Below are positions 44,651 through 53,921 of a stretch of DNA of 64,000 nucleotides, piece by piece. The notes under the pieces were generated by a model that saw only the letters and a program-made list of their open reading frames with translations, did no database searches and was not told the DNA's origin. This DNA comes from Lachnospiraceae bacterium (GTDB lineage Bacteria > Bacillota > Clostridia > Lachnospirales > Lachnospiraceae), in assembly GCA_024696615.1 (NCBI GenBank), contig JAILGS010000002.1, positions 33,128 through 97,127 on the forward strand. The letters run 5' to 3'. The translations under genes and the position numbers were made by a program. Position 1 is the stretch's first letter, and the number at the start of each line of letters is the position of its first letter.

Positions 44651-46965
44651 TTCAGGGAAAGAATTTATCCGTAGGATATGGAACGGATGTGGTCATTGAA
44701 GATTTCTCCTTCCATGTGGAAGCAGGCTGTATTACTGCCCTTATTGGGCCAAATGGTGCCGGTAAGTCAACTTTGTTAAAGACCTTGGGGGGATATTTAG
44801 CACCCCTTTCCGGTTCCATTCTTCTTGGTGGACGGGATGCACTTTCGATTTCGCCGACGGAGCGGGCTAAATTCATGGCGGTGATGTTAACCAGTCGCAA
44901 GCCCGTGGAATATATGACCTGTTTTGATGTGGTAAGTGTGGGACGATATCAGTACACGGGACGAATGGGAAATTTAACTTCTAAAGATGAAGAAAAGATT
45001 GAAGAAACCCTTGCTTTCGTAGGAGCGGCTCATTTAGCAAAGAGGGAGTATGATACCCTCAGTGATGGTCAAAAACAGCGAGTGTTATTAGCAAGAGCCT
45101 TAGTACAGGAACCGAAAGTCCTATTATTGGATGAACCCACGAGTTTTTTAGATATTGGTGTGAAATTAGAATTTGTAGAAACCTTAAAAAAATTGGCTAA
45201 AAAAGAGCAAATTGCCATTGTGGTTTCCATGCATGAGTTGGAATTCGTAAAGCAATTAGCGGATTATGTGGTGGGAATTGATAGTCACGGTACCGTGAAA
45301 TATACTGGGAAGGCAGATCAGATTTTGATTCCTTCCATCTTAGAAGACCTCTATGAGATGAAGCCGGGTTCATTTTTAAAGCTTTATCAGGATTTTACCA
45401 AAGAGCCTGTGGCAAGTACCCATCAGGAATTTTCTTCTCATAGTTTTCCTTGTAAGTTTTTAATGGTGCAGGGAACCATGTCCAGTGCCGGAAAGAGCAT
45501 GGTGGTAGCGGCTCTTTGTCGAATCTTTGCCCAGGATGGGTACCGCGTGAGACCTTTTAAATCCCAGAATATGGCCCTTAATTCCTATATTACGGAGGAC
45601 GGGTTGGAGATGGGACGGGCCCAGGTGTTACAGGCGGAAGCGGCGGGAGTAAAGCCCAGTGTATATATGAATCCGATTCTTTTAAAACCGACTTCCGATG
45701 CGGGCTCCCAGGTGATCGTCAATGGTAAGGTAAGGGGAAATATGTCTGCCAGGGACTATTTTGCTTATAAGAAGGAATTAGTTCCGGACATCCTTCATGC
45801 GGTGGAGGAACTTTCCAAGGATGCGGATCTGATCGTGATTGAGGGAGCGGGTTCCCCTGCAGAAATCAATCTAAAAAAGGACGATATCGTGAATATGGGA
45901 ATGGCAAAACTGGTGGATGCCCCGGTACTTTTAGTGGGGGATATTGACCGTGGTGGCGTCTTTGCCCAGCTCCTTGGTACCTTGGAACTTCTAGAACCGG
46001 AGGAAAAGGAGCGGGTCTTTGGCCTCTTAGTGAACAAATTCCGTGGAGATGCCTCCATCCTGGATCCAGGCATTGCCATGTTAGAAAAGCGCAGTAAAGT
46101 TCCGGTATTGGGGGTATTACCGTATCTACATCATCATCTGGAAGATGAGGATTCCCTTACGGAAAAATTTACCAACCGTAGTAGGAATCAGATTTCCATA
46201 GGTGTGGTAAAATTGCCCCATATTTCTAATTTTACGGATTTTGATGTGTTCTCCACGATGGAAGGCGTGGGAGTCACCTATCTGACAAATCCCAAGGAGG
46301 TCTGTTCTGACTATGACTGCATCATTCTTCCTGGAAGTAAGAATACGATTCGGGATATGCAATGGCTTCGGGAAAGTGGTATGGAAGCGGCCCTTCTTCG
46401 CTATCATCATGAGGAGGGACTGATGATCGGAATCTGCGGCGGTTATCAGATGCTTGGTCATTCCATCGAAGATCCGGATGGAGTGGAAGAAGGGGGCAGT
46501 ATTTTGGGACTTTCCCTGCTTCCGGTAAAAACCATTCTTGCTTCTAAGAAGGTGCGAAAGCAGACCAAGGGTCAGGTGGAGGAACTTCCGGAAAACTTCC
46601 TTCTTAGCAAATGTAGTCATAGTCCTTATACGGGATATGAAATTCATATGGGGGAAACCACCCTGGATGCTACCCTTTGTGAGGGGGCAGAATGTGTGGC
46701 TTTCACGGAACAAGGAACGGGGTATTGTACCCCAAGGGTATATGGAACCTATATTCATGGCTTCTTTGATGGGGGCCAATTAAGTCATAACCTTCTTTAC
46801 GCCTTAGGAGAGAGAAAGCATCTGGCGGTGGAAAGTCTTGAAGTTCGGGACTATGCCATGATTAAGGAAGAAGAATTAAATCAACTAGCGGATACGTTCC
46901 GCCAGTATTTATCCATGGATGCAATCTATGAAAAAATCGGATTACATCCTAGAAAGTCCAGTTGA
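44647..46965 (+). CDS. ABC ATPase (BtuD-like) fused to cobyric acid synthase (CobQ/CbiP)
   Basis: 772 residues in one open frame. Residues 1-255 are a complete FecE/BtuD ATPase: Walker A GPNGAGKS (34-41), signature LSDGQ, Walker B VLLLDEP, switch His 196. From about 271 a complete CobQ follows: P-loop GTMSSAGKS, RPFKSQNMALNSYITEDG, GRAQVLQAEAAG, IEGAGSPAEINL, amidotransferase nucleophile Cys in GICGGYQMLG and late His in YIHGFFD. The join (residues ~250-270) has no good internal ribosome site before the CobQ Met 273. CobQ amidates adenosylcobyrinate a,c-diamide; the ATPase drives the BtuCF system. Confidence 0.93.
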   Translation: MIQGKNLSVGYGTDVVIEDFSFHVEAGCITALIGPNGAGKSTLLKTLGGYLAPLSGSILLGGRDALSISPTERAKFMAVMLTSRKPVEYMTCFDVVSVGRYQYTGRMGNLTSKDEEKIEETLAFVGAAHLAKREYDTLSDGQKQRVLLARALVQEPKVLLLDEPTSFLDIGVKLEFVETLKKLAKKEQIAIVVSMHELEFVKQLADYVVGIDSHGTVKYTGKADQILIPSILEDLYEMKPGSFLKLYQDFTKEPVASTHQEFSSHSFPCKFLMVQGTMSSAGKSMVVAALCRIFAQDGYRVRPFKSQNMALNSYITEDGLEMGRAQVLQAEAAGVKPSVYMNPILLKPTSDAGSQVIVNGKVRGNMSARDYFAYKKELVPDILHAVEELSKDADLIVIEGAGSPAEINLKKDDIVNMGMAKLVDAPVLLVGDIDRGGVFAQLLGTLELLEPEEKERVFGLLVNKFRGDASILDPGIAMLEKRSKVPVLGVLPYLHHHLEDEDSLTEKFTNRSRNQISIGVVKLPHISNFTDFDVFSTMEGVGVTYLTNPKEVCSDYDCIILPGSKNTIRDMQWLRESGMEAALLRYHHEEGLMIGICGGYQMLGHSIEDPDGVEEGGSILGLSLLPVKTILASKKVRKQTKGQVEELPENFLLSKCSHSPYTGYEIHMGETTLDATLCEGAECVAFTEQGTGYCTPRVYGTYIHGFFDGGQLSHNLLYALGERKHLAVESLEVRDYAMIKEEELNQLADTFRQYLSMDAIYEKIGLHPRKSS

Positions 46966-47018
46966 TCTTGGATTTCATAGAATTAGTGAGTCTTGACAAG
47001 TCATGGAAGGAACATCGT

Positions 47019-48113
47019 ATGTATGAGGTAACACAAAGAAATTCCTATGATACCATTTATCAGGAAATCAAATCCATCTTCGATCATAAATCCAAGCCCA
47101 TTGATGGGTTTGGGGATTTTGAAGAGGTCATCTGTAAAATTGGTGCAATTCAAAAAACTCTCCATCCTTCCATAAAAAAAAGAGTGGCCCTGATTGCCTG
47201 TGGGGATCATGGCATCGTGGAGGAAGGCGTATCCCAGAGTGATTGTAAGGTGACAAGACTGGTGGCAGAAAGCCTTGGAAAGGGACAAAGTACGGCTTCC
47301 ACCCTGGGAAAAGCCATTCACTGCGACATTCTTCCCGTGGATGTGGGAATATATGGGAAAGAAGAAATCCCAGGGGTGGTATCTTGCAAAATTGCGGAAG
47401 GAACGAAGAATTTTAAAATCTCCCAAGCCATGACCATGTCCCAGTGTAGGGAAGCGATCGACCTTGGAAAGAGCCTTGCTCGAGACGCTTCTAAAAAAGG
47501 ATATGAACTGATTGTTACGGGGGAGATGGGGATTGGAAATACCACCGCTTCCACGGCTATTTTATTATCCCTTCTAGATGTACCTAAAACCCAGTGGTCT
47601 CAGTATATTGGACGGGGAGCGGGATTGGATGATCAGCGGTTTATCAAAAAACAACAGGTGATCGAAGAAGGATTAAGATTACATCAACCTCTGATCCAAT
47701 CCCAAGAGTCCCAAAGCCAGAAAGCCCTTATGGCGCTTTGCTGTTTTGGTGGACTTGAGATTGCCTGTATGGTGGGCATGTTTCTTGGGGGAAAAGAGAT
47801 GGGGATTCCTGTGGTGCTGGATGGACTCATTAGTGCCACCGCAGCTTTGGTGGCAAGCAGGTTGGAGACGGATTTGACTCGTTATATCCTTCCTTCCCAC
47901 CAAGGACGGGAAGGTGGCTGTATGCTGGCATTAAAGGCCCTGGGACTTACTCCGCTGTTACGAGGAAATATGGCACTGGGGGAAGGCACGGGAGGATTAT
48001 TACTTCTTCCCCTGCTGGATTCCATGATTTCGTATTATGAGCAGGGAGCATCGTTTTTCGACAATCATATTGAGGATTATATGCGGTATGAATCCGGAAA
48101 GGGGCAGGAATGA
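47019..48113 (+). CDS. cobT: Nicotinate-nucleotide--dimethylbenzimidazole phosphoribosyltransferase
   Basis: 364 residues. Makes alpha-ribazole phosphate for the lower ligand. Motifs: CGDHGIVEEGVSQS, MTMSQCREAIDLG, ELIVTGEMGIGNTTAS, IGRGAGLDD, PVVLDGLISATAALVA and LLPLLDSM near the end. The catalytic Glu lies in the final region GEGTGGLLLLPLLD. Start 47019 has GGAAGG 8 bases upstream; the track start overlaps the previous gene. ATGA overlap with cobU. Confidence 0.95.
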   Translation: MYEVTQRNSYDTIYQEIKSIFDHKSKPIDGFGDFEEVICKIGAIQKTLHPSIKKRVALIACGDHGIVEEGVSQSDCKVTRLVAESLGKGQSTASTLGKAIHCDILPVDVGIYGKEEIPGVVSCKIAEGTKNFKISQAMTMSQCREAIDLGKSLARDASKKGYELIVTGEMGIGNTTASTAILLSLLDVPKTQWSQYIGRGAGLDDQRFIKKQQVIEEGLRLHQPLIQSQESQSQKALMALCCFGGLEIACMVGMFLGGKEMGIPVVLDGLISATAALVASRLETDLTRYILPSHQGREGGCMLALKALGLTPLLRGNMALGEGTGGLLLLPLLDSMISYYEQGASFFDNHIEDYMRYESGKGQE

Positions 48114-48685
48114 TTACTATACTTGGAACTCCTAAAGGGGGAAAGTCAGCATTTGCAGAGGAACTTTTTCTAAAGACTCCTGGAATTCATCTCTATCTTG
48201 CCACCATGATTCCGATTGGCCAGGTGGGAAGAAACCGGGTTTTATACCATCAAAGGATGCGGGAAGGAAAGGATTTTGTGACGGTGGAGGCTCCCACCAA
48301 TGTCTATATTGCGGCGGCCGAAAAAGCAATCACCCTGGTTCCGGAAGGGATTTTGGGGTGTAGTTGCCTGGTGGAATGCATGTCCAATTGGCTTGCCAAT
48401 GAGCTTTTTTCCTATCATAAAACCAAGGAGGAGGCCATTCGTCGAATTTTGGCCCAATTAGAACAGCTTGACCGCAAAGCCATGGAAGTGATTTTGGTTA
48501 CGAATACATTTGCTCTGGAAGAGCAGATGGATGAGGAAACCAGACAGTATGTGAAAGCCATGGATGAATTAAATGAGAAGTTAGTGGAGAGGTCCAGGGG
48601 GACCTATCGAAAAGAGGAAGGGGAGTGGAAATTCTATGCTCACATGGATTCGGGCTCTGGCAGTGGCCATGGGACGGTATTCTAG
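48110..48685 (+). CDS. cobU: CobU-like adenosylcobinamide kinase/guanylyltransferase, divergent
   Basis: 191 residues. P-loop GTPKGGKSAFAEEL, then RNRVLYHQRMREGKDFVTVEAP in the place of the HRxxRP...TxE guanylylation region of CobU, and LVECMSNWLANELF and ILVTNTFALEEQ resembling the later conserved strands. It differs from standard CobU (which has VSNEVG and a GARSGKS P-loop), so it belongs to a divergent branch. Overlaps cobT by 4 and cobS by 50 bases. Confidence 0.82.
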   Translation: MITILGTPKGGKSAFAEELFLKTPGIHLYLATMIPIGQVGRNRVLYHQRMREGKDFVTVEAPTNVYIAAAEKAITLVPEGILGCSCLVECMSNWLANELFSYHKTKEEAIRRILAQLEQLDRKAMEVILVTNTFALEEQMDEETRQYVKAMDELNEKLVERSRGTYRKEEGEWKFYAHMDSGSGSGHGTVF

Positions 48686-49421
48686 AATTCCCATGCCGGG
48701 ATTTGGCTGGAATGAGAAGGATATGCAATATCATATGATGTTTTTTCCCTGGGTGGGAGGCGTGATCAGCCTATGTTCTCTTGGGGGATACTTTGGACTA
48801 AAAACCTTCCTTCCGGGGCTTTCCTCTTTCGTGGTAGCAAGTCTATTAACGGTAATTCCGCTAATGATTACCGGTGGTTTTCATCTGGATGGCTTTTTAG
48901 ATGTGCAGGATGCGAGAAATTCCTTTCAAAGTCGGGAGAAGAAATTAGAGATTTTAAAAGATCCCCATATTGGATCCTTTGCAGTGATTTCCCTGGCAAT
49001 CTACGGATTATTGTGGATGGGAGGACTGGTGGAATTACTGGAAACTAAGGAGTTTTGGGCTCTTGGTGGATTTTTTTTAAGTTATCCTTTCGTACGGGCG
49101 ATTGCCGGAATTCTTGCAATAGTTGGAAAAAAGGCAAGAACTTCCGGAATGCTTGTGGAGGAAGTGAATCAGACGCCAAGGGTTGTTTTAGTCGTCCTGG
49201 GATGCACGATTCTTGCCATCGTTTTAGGGGAATGTGTTTTTCTTTCTCCCATGGTGATTCTTTTTGAAATCCTCCTCATACTTTGCTTTATTTGGTATTA
49301 TAATAGAATGTGTAAGAGGGAATTTGGAGGCGTTAGCGGGGATACCTCCGGTTATTTTGTAGTACAGTTAGAATTATTATTGTTATGGTTATTTTTTCTT
49401 AGTACCAGGATGTGTTCGTAG
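48636..49421 (+). CDS. cobS: Adenosylcobinamide-GDP ribazoletransferase
   Basis: 261 residues, integral membrane enzyme joining alpha-ribazole to adenosylcobinamide-GDP. N-terminal MGRYSRIPMPG and FFPWVGGVIS, catalytic-type motif TGGFHLDGFLDVQDA, then LEILKDPHIGSFAVISLAIY, and C-terminal GGVSGDTSGYFVVQLELLLL. About six helices. Its start lies 50 bases inside cobU in another frame. Confidence 0.94.
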   Translation: MLTWIRALAVAMGRYSRIPMPGFGWNEKDMQYHMMFFPWVGGVISLCSLGGYFGLKTFLPGLSSFVVASLLTVIPLMITGGFHLDGFLDVQDARNSFQSREKKLEILKDPHIGSFAVISLAIYGLLWMGGLVELLETKEFWALGGFFLSYPFVRAIAGILAIVGKKARTSGMLVEEVNQTPRVVLVVLGCTILAIVLGECVFLSPMVILFEILLILCFIWYYNRMCKREFGGVSGDTSGYFVVQLELLLLWLFFLSTRMCS

Positions 49422-49436
49422 GAAGGGGGAAGGAAC

Positions 49437-50060
49437 ATGGGTCAAAGTTATGAAGTACAATGTCTTTTAATCCGTCACGGAAAAACACAGGGAAATGTGG
49501 AACGTAGATATGTGGGATGTCGTACGGACGAGCACTTATGTGATGAAGGCATCGCACAGATGCAGTGGCTGAAAAAACATTTGCCAGAATGCACAAGCCG
49601 ATGTCATCTCTTCACCAGTCCCTTAGTAAGAGCCAGGGAGAGCGCAGCCATCGCTTTTGGAGGATTTATTCCGGAAGTGATTGAGGAGATGAAGGAAATC
49701 GATTTTGGTGAATTCGAAGGAAAGAATTATCAACAATTAGCGGAGGATCGAAGCTATCTGACCTGGCTTGCCTCCCGGGGAATTCTTCCCTTCCCCCATG
49801 GGGAACCAAGGGACATCTTTGTGAAGCGGAATGTGGAAGCTTTTCGAAAGGTGGTTCTTGCCCATAAAACTTCCCAGGATCCATTAATTTTTATGGTGCA
49901 TGGAGGAAGTATCATGGCGGTGTTAAGTGAGCTTACCGGAAAGGATTATTATGATTTTCAGGTGGCTAACGGCAATGGCTATGAAGTGATTATACATATT
50001 AAAGGAGATACCATTGATGGTGTATCATATCATATCCTTTTTGATGGGGATACTCCTTGA
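49437..50060 (+). CDS. cobC: Histidine phosphatase, alpha-ribazole phosphatase-like (CobC)
   Basis: 207 residues. RHG motif LIRHGKTQGNVERRYVG, downstream LFTSPLVRARESA, EMKEIDFGEFEGK and second His in MVHGGSIMAVL. Located between cobS and cbiB, so the substrate is probably alpha-ribazole phosphate or cobalamin phosphate. Overlaps cbiB by 44 bases. Confidence 0.88.
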   Translation: MGQSYEVQCLLIRHGKTQGNVERRYVGCRTDEHLCDEGIAQMQWLKKHLPECTSRCHLFTSPLVRARESAAIAFGGFIPEVIEEMKEIDFGEFEGKNYQQLAEDRSYLTWLASRGILPFPHGEPRDIFVKRNVEAFRKVVLAHKTSQDPLIFMVHGGSIMAVLSELTGKDYYDFQVANGNGYEVIIHIKGDTIDGVSYHILFDGDTP

Positions 50061-50991
50061 TTTTATTCTAGGAGATCCGGAATGTGCTCCCCATCCCATT
50101 CGGCTGATTGGAGGCATGATCGCAAGACTGGATGGATTGTTGTATCAAAAAGAACATTCCCACAAGCGTCTTATATGCTCCGGAGCATTGCTTGTGGGAA
50201 TGGTTCTATGTAGTACCATTCTGGTTACGGGAGGAATGATATGGCTTTCCTATAGCTTTTCTCCCATTCTTGGAATCCTGGTGGAAACCATTCTTACTTA
50301 CTATATTCTTGCGGCCAAGAGTTTATCCGTGGAAAGTAAAAAAGTATATGAGGCTTTAGAACAGCGGGGACTTGCAGCAGGACGGTATGCGGTTTCTCGG
50401 ATTGTTGGCCGGGATACCGAGTCCTTAACGGAAGAGGGAGTGATTCGTGCTGCGGTGGAGACGGTGGCAGAAAATACCTCCGATGGTGTGATTGCCCCAC
50501 TTCTTTATACATTTTTTGGTGGCCCCATCCTTGGAATGGCTTATAAAGCTATCAATACCATGGATTCCATGTTGGGGTATCATAATCAAAAATATGAATA
50601 TTTTGGAAAAGTAGCAGCCCGTCTGGATGATGTGGCGAATTACCTTCCTGCCAGGCTTAGTGCCCTGTTTATGATTCTTGCCACCCTTGTTCTTGGAAGG
50701 AAATTTTCCACCAAGGGTGCCATTACCATCTATGGTCGGGACCGGAACAATCATAAAAGTCCCAATTCCGCCCATACGGAAAGTGTTCTTGCTGGAGCAC
50801 TGGGAGTAGAGCTTGCGGGGGATGCCTATTATTTTGGAAAAAAGGTGTCAAAACCCACCATTGGGGATGCACTTCGTCCCATAAAGCGGGAGGACATTCT
50901 TCTTGCGGCAGATTGCATGTTTATGACGGAGGGAGTGGCCTTAGTGTTGCTTCTTGGAATCGCAGCAGGATGGATGAAATATTTTTCTTAA
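50017..50991 (+). CDS. cbiB: Adenosylcobinamide-phosphate synthase (CbiB)
   Basis: 324 residues, membrane enzyme attaching aminopropanol (phosphate) to adenosylcobyrate. Motifs: ILLDFILGDPECAPHPIRLIG, AAKSLSVESKKVYEAL, SRIVGRDTESL, AAVETVAENTSDGVIAPL, and YKAINTMDSMLGYHNQKYE. Start 50017 (ATG) follows AAAGGAG by 9 bases; the track uses the TTG one codon before. Confidence 0.95.
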   Translation: MVYHIISFLMGILLDFILGDPECAPHPIRLIGGMIARLDGLLYQKEHSHKRLICSGALLVGMVLCSTILVTGGMIWLSYSFSPILGILVETILTYYILAAKSLSVESKKVYEALEQRGLAAGRYAVSRIVGRDTESLTEEGVIRAAVETVAENTSDGVIAPLLYTFFGGPILGMAYKAINTMDSMLGYHNQKYEYFGKVAARLDDVANYLPARLSALFMILATLVLGRKFSTKGAITIYGRDRNNHKSPNSAHTESVLAGALGVELAGDAYYFGKKVSKPTIGDALRPIKREDILLAADCMFMTEGVALVLLLGIAAGWMKYFS

Positions 50992-51008
50992 TGGAGGAAG
51001 AACGCTTT

Positions 51009-52061
51009 ATGAAGCATGGCGGGGAGCGGGATGGCAGCGCCATTTCCCATGATTTTTCTGTCAATTTAAATCCACTTGGTATGCCGGAAGGTTTGCGAAA
51101 ATCCCTGATTTGCGGGATGGATGGGGTGGAAGAATATCCGGATTATGATCAGACGAAGATGCGCAAGGCCATTGCAGACCTTGAGGGCGTATCCCCGGAG
51201 GAAGTGCTTGGGGGGAATGGTGCCAGTGAACTGCTTCTTGGGATTGTACATGCGATTTCTCCTAAAAAGGTGCTCTTAGTAAGGCCTTGTTTTATGGGGT
51301 ATGATCATGTCCTTCAAGCCCTGGAGGACTGTGAAATTCTTACCTATGAAACCAAAGCCGATCATCATTTTATCCTGCAGCAGGACTTTTTATCCGCCAT
51401 TACGCCGGAGGTGGACCTATGCATTCTAACAAGTCCCAATAATCCCAATGGTGCCTGCATTGCGCCATCATTAATGGAAGGGATTGTTTCACGCGCGGAG
51501 CAAATGCATTGTAAGCTCTTAGTGGATGAAACCTTTTTTCCTCTTTCCCTTGGTGGAGAAAGTTTCATCCCCCATATAAAGAATCACAACCATGTGATCG
51601 TACTTCGTGCTCTTACTAAAACCCTTGCGATTCCTGGACTTCGGGTGGGATATATGCTTGCTTGCCCTGAGTGGATTGGCCGGGTGCAAAGAAAACTTCC
51701 TGAATGGAATATGTCTTCTCTTGCCCAGCTTGCCTGTGTGGAAGGGGCGAAGATTTTAACTACCACGGATTATGGGAAGCGAACCCTGGAATGTATGGTA
51801 GAGGAACGTAAAGATTTTTTAGAAGTGTTAGAACGCCTGGGATTTTCTACCTTTCCAAGCGATACCATCTATGTGTTAGCAAGACATCCAAGGGGCCAGG
51901 AAATCTTTGAACAATTAAAAGAACGAGGAATTTTAGTGCGTTCCTGCAAGTCCATTACCGGACTGGATGGAACCTATTTACGGTTTGCCATCAAAAAAAA
52001 GGAGTGTCAGAAGTTTTTAGTAGAAGCGTTGGAGGAGATTGTGGATGGGCTTAAGAAGTGA
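51009..52061 (+). CDS. cobD: L-threonine-O-3-phosphate decarboxylase
   Basis: 350 residues, PLP-dependent fold type I. Provides aminopropanol phosphate for the nucleotide loop. Typical N-terminus MKHGGERDG, FSVNLNPLGMPEG, ILTSPNNPNGACIAP, VDETFFPLS, and Schiff-base Lys in RALTKTLAIPGLRVGY. Start 51009 has GGAGGAAG upstream; starts at 50970 or 50991 would overlap cbiB. Confidence 0.93.
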   Translation: MKHGGERDGSAISHDFSVNLNPLGMPEGLRKSLICGMDGVEEYPDYDQTKMRKAIADLEGVSPEEVLGGNGASELLLGIVHAISPKKVLLVRPCFMGYDHVLQALEDCEILTYETKADHHFILQQDFLSAITPEVDLCILTSPNNPNGACIAPSLMEGIVSRAEQMHCKLLVDETFFPLSLGGESFIPHIKNHNHVIVLRALTKTLAIPGLRVGYMLACPEWIGRVQRKLPEWNMSSLAQLACVEGAKILTTTDYGKRTLECMVEERKDFLEVLERLGFSTFPSDTIYVLARHPRGQEIFEQLKERGILVRSCKSITGLDGTYLRFAIKKKECQKFLVEALEEIVDGLKK

Positions 52062-52716
52062 TTCAAGAATTGATCCAAGAATTGAAGTGATTGCACCCAT
52101 GGAAATTGAAGCAAGGAGCTTTGCCATCATTACGGAAGAATTAGAGAAGAAAGAGATTGTAATTCCTAAGGAGGCTGGCTTTTTTATTAAACGAGCGATT
52201 CATACCACGGCGGATTTTGATTATGCCACCACCTTAACCTATTCCAAGGGAGCCATAGAAACCCTCGCATCCCTTTTAAAAAATGGTGCTGATATCGTGA
52301 CAGATACCAATATGGGACTTTCCGGAATTAATAAGAAGGTGTTAGCAGAATACGGGGGAAGTGTGCATTGTTTTATGGCGGATGAGGATGTGGCTAAGGA
52401 AGCTAAGGAGCGGGGCGTTACCAGAGCGGTGGTGAGTATGGAACGAGCTTCGAAGTTATCCAAGGATGTGGTATTTGCCATCGGAAATGCTCCTACTGCC
52501 TTACTTGAACTTCATCGCATGTATCAGGAGCAGAGCTTTCTTCCGAAATTTATTATTGGAGTTCCTGTGGGATTTGTGAATGTGGAAATTGCTAAGGAAC
52601 TGATTATGGAAACTAAAATCCCCTATCTCATTAACCGGGGGCGTAAGGGGGGGAGTAATGTGGCCGCCGCCCTATGTAACGCATTCCTTTATGAGATAAA
52701 AAAGGGAAATTTATAA
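52045..52716 (+). CDS. cbiC: Cobalt-precorrin-8 methylmutase
   Basis: 223 residues. Moves the C11 methyl to C12 giving cobyrinate. Motifs: SFAIITEELE, VIKRAIHTTADFDY-like region (FFIKRAIHTTADFDYA), ADIVTDTNMGLSGINKK, AIGNAPTALLEL, GVPVGFVNV and RGRKGGSNVAAAL near the end. ATG at 52045 with GGAGGAG 7 bases upstream; 17-base overlap with cobD. Confidence 0.95.
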   Translation: MGLRSDSRIDPRIEVIAPMEIEARSFAIITEELEKKEIVIPKEAGFFIKRAIHTTADFDYATTLTYSKGAIETLASLLKNGADIVTDTNMGLSGINKKVLAEYGGSVHCFMADEDVAKEAKERGVTRAVVSMERASKLSKDVVFAIGNAPTALLELHRMYQEQSFLPKFIIGVPVGFVNVEIAKELIMETKIPYLINRGRKGGSNVAAALCNAFLYEIKKGNL

Positions 52717-52749
52717 TCATAACCTCATGTTTTAGAAAGGAGGCGGCAT

Positions 52750-53880
52750 ATGGAACTTCGCCATGGATTTACCACAGGAAGTTGTAGTGCAGCGGCAGCA
52801 AAGGCAGCAACCTATATGCTGCTTACGAAAAAAAATATAGAAACCATTCGAATTTTAACTCCAAAAAAAATTCCCTATGAGGCACAGCTCCTGGATCTTA
52901 CCCGGGGAGAGGATTTCGTATCCTGTGGAGTTAGGAAGGACGGGGGAGATGACGTGGATGTTACCACGGGAGCCGTGGTGTATGCGAAAGTGCGCCTCCT
53001 TTCTGATTTTCAAGGAAAAGTTTGGATTGATGGTGGAGAAGGCGTGGGAAGAGTTACTAAGCCTGGATTAAATCAACCCGTGGGAAGTGCCGCGATTAAT
53101 AGCACTCCCCGAGCCATGATTGAAGAAAATGTGCGGGAAATTTTAGATCTTTTTGAGGAAGAACGGAGTGTGGAAGTGATCATTTCCGTTCCCGGCGGGG
53201 AGGAAATTGCTAAGAAAACCTATAATCCCCGGTTTGGAGTGATGGGAGGAATCTCCATCCTTGGAACTACGGGAATTGTGATGCCCATGAGTAATGACGC
53301 GCTTTTAGAGACCATCGAAGTGGAATTAAAACAGCTACATACCTTAGGAGTTTGCGACCTTGTGATCGCTCCTGGAAATTATGGCATGGATTTTATGAAG
53401 GAAACCTATGGTTATTCCTTGGATCATGCAGTAAAATGCTCGAATTTTATCGGGGATACCCTGGAGATGGCAGCAAGTATCGGCTTTTCGCGGGTGCTTT
53501 TATGTGGGCATATTGGAAAACTCATTAAACTGTCCGGCGGCATGTGGAACACCCATTCCAAATGCGGGGATTGCCGCATGGAATTAATGGTGGCGGCAGG
53601 ACTTTCCGCCGGCATGTCCCCCGAACACTTAAAGCAAATGTTAAACTGTGTATCCACGGTGGCGGCCTATGATCTGGTAAAAGAAGCGGGCGTGGAAAAA
53701 GAGTTTATGGAATATGTGATGAAAAAAATCGCTTCCTTCTTAGAACGAAAAGTGGGGGGAAGATATGAAATTGAATGCATGGTCTATTCTAATGAAGAGG
53801 GACTTCTTGGTTGTACGAAGGGGGCCATTGCCTTATTAGAAGAAATCCGGGCCAAGGAAGCGAAAGAAGAACTTCCCTAG
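52750..53880 (+). CDS. cbiD: Cobalt-precorrin-5B (C1)-methyltransferase
   Basis: 376 residues. Starts with the hallmark LRHGFTTGSCSAAAAKAA; then KDGGDDVDVTTGAVV, GGEGVGRVTKPGL, VGSAAINSTPRAMI, GISILGTTGIVMPMSN, and LLCGHIGKLIKLSGGMWNTHS. Anaerobic-route enzyme, in line with CbiG and CbiK-type chemistry. Strong AAGGAGG. Confidence 0.97.
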   Translation: MELRHGFTTGSCSAAAAKAATYMLLTKKNIETIRILTPKKIPYEAQLLDLTRGEDFVSCGVRKDGGDDVDVTTGAVVYAKVRLLSDFQGKVWIDGGEGVGRVTKPGLNQPVGSAAINSTPRAMIEENVREILDLFEEERSVEVIISVPGGEEIAKKTYNPRFGVMGGISILGTTGIVMPMSNDALLETIEVELKQLHTLGVCDLVIAPGNYGMDFMKETYGYSLDHAVKCSNFIGDTLEMAASIGFSRVLLCGHIGKLIKLSGGMWNTHSKCGDCRMELMVAAGLSAGMSPEHLKQMLNCVSTVAAYDLVKEAGVEKEFMEYVMKKIASFLERKVGGRYEIECMVYSNEEGLLGCTKGAIALLEEIRAKEAKEELP

Positions 53881-53921
53881 AGGAAGTTTCATGGAAAATC
53901 AGGATGGAGGGGAAAGTGCGG

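Noticed and set aside
46126-46779. 217-residue - strand ORF inside the BtuD-CobQ fusion gene
   Set aside because: Opposite-strand shadow of a well-supported CobQ domain, no ribosome site.
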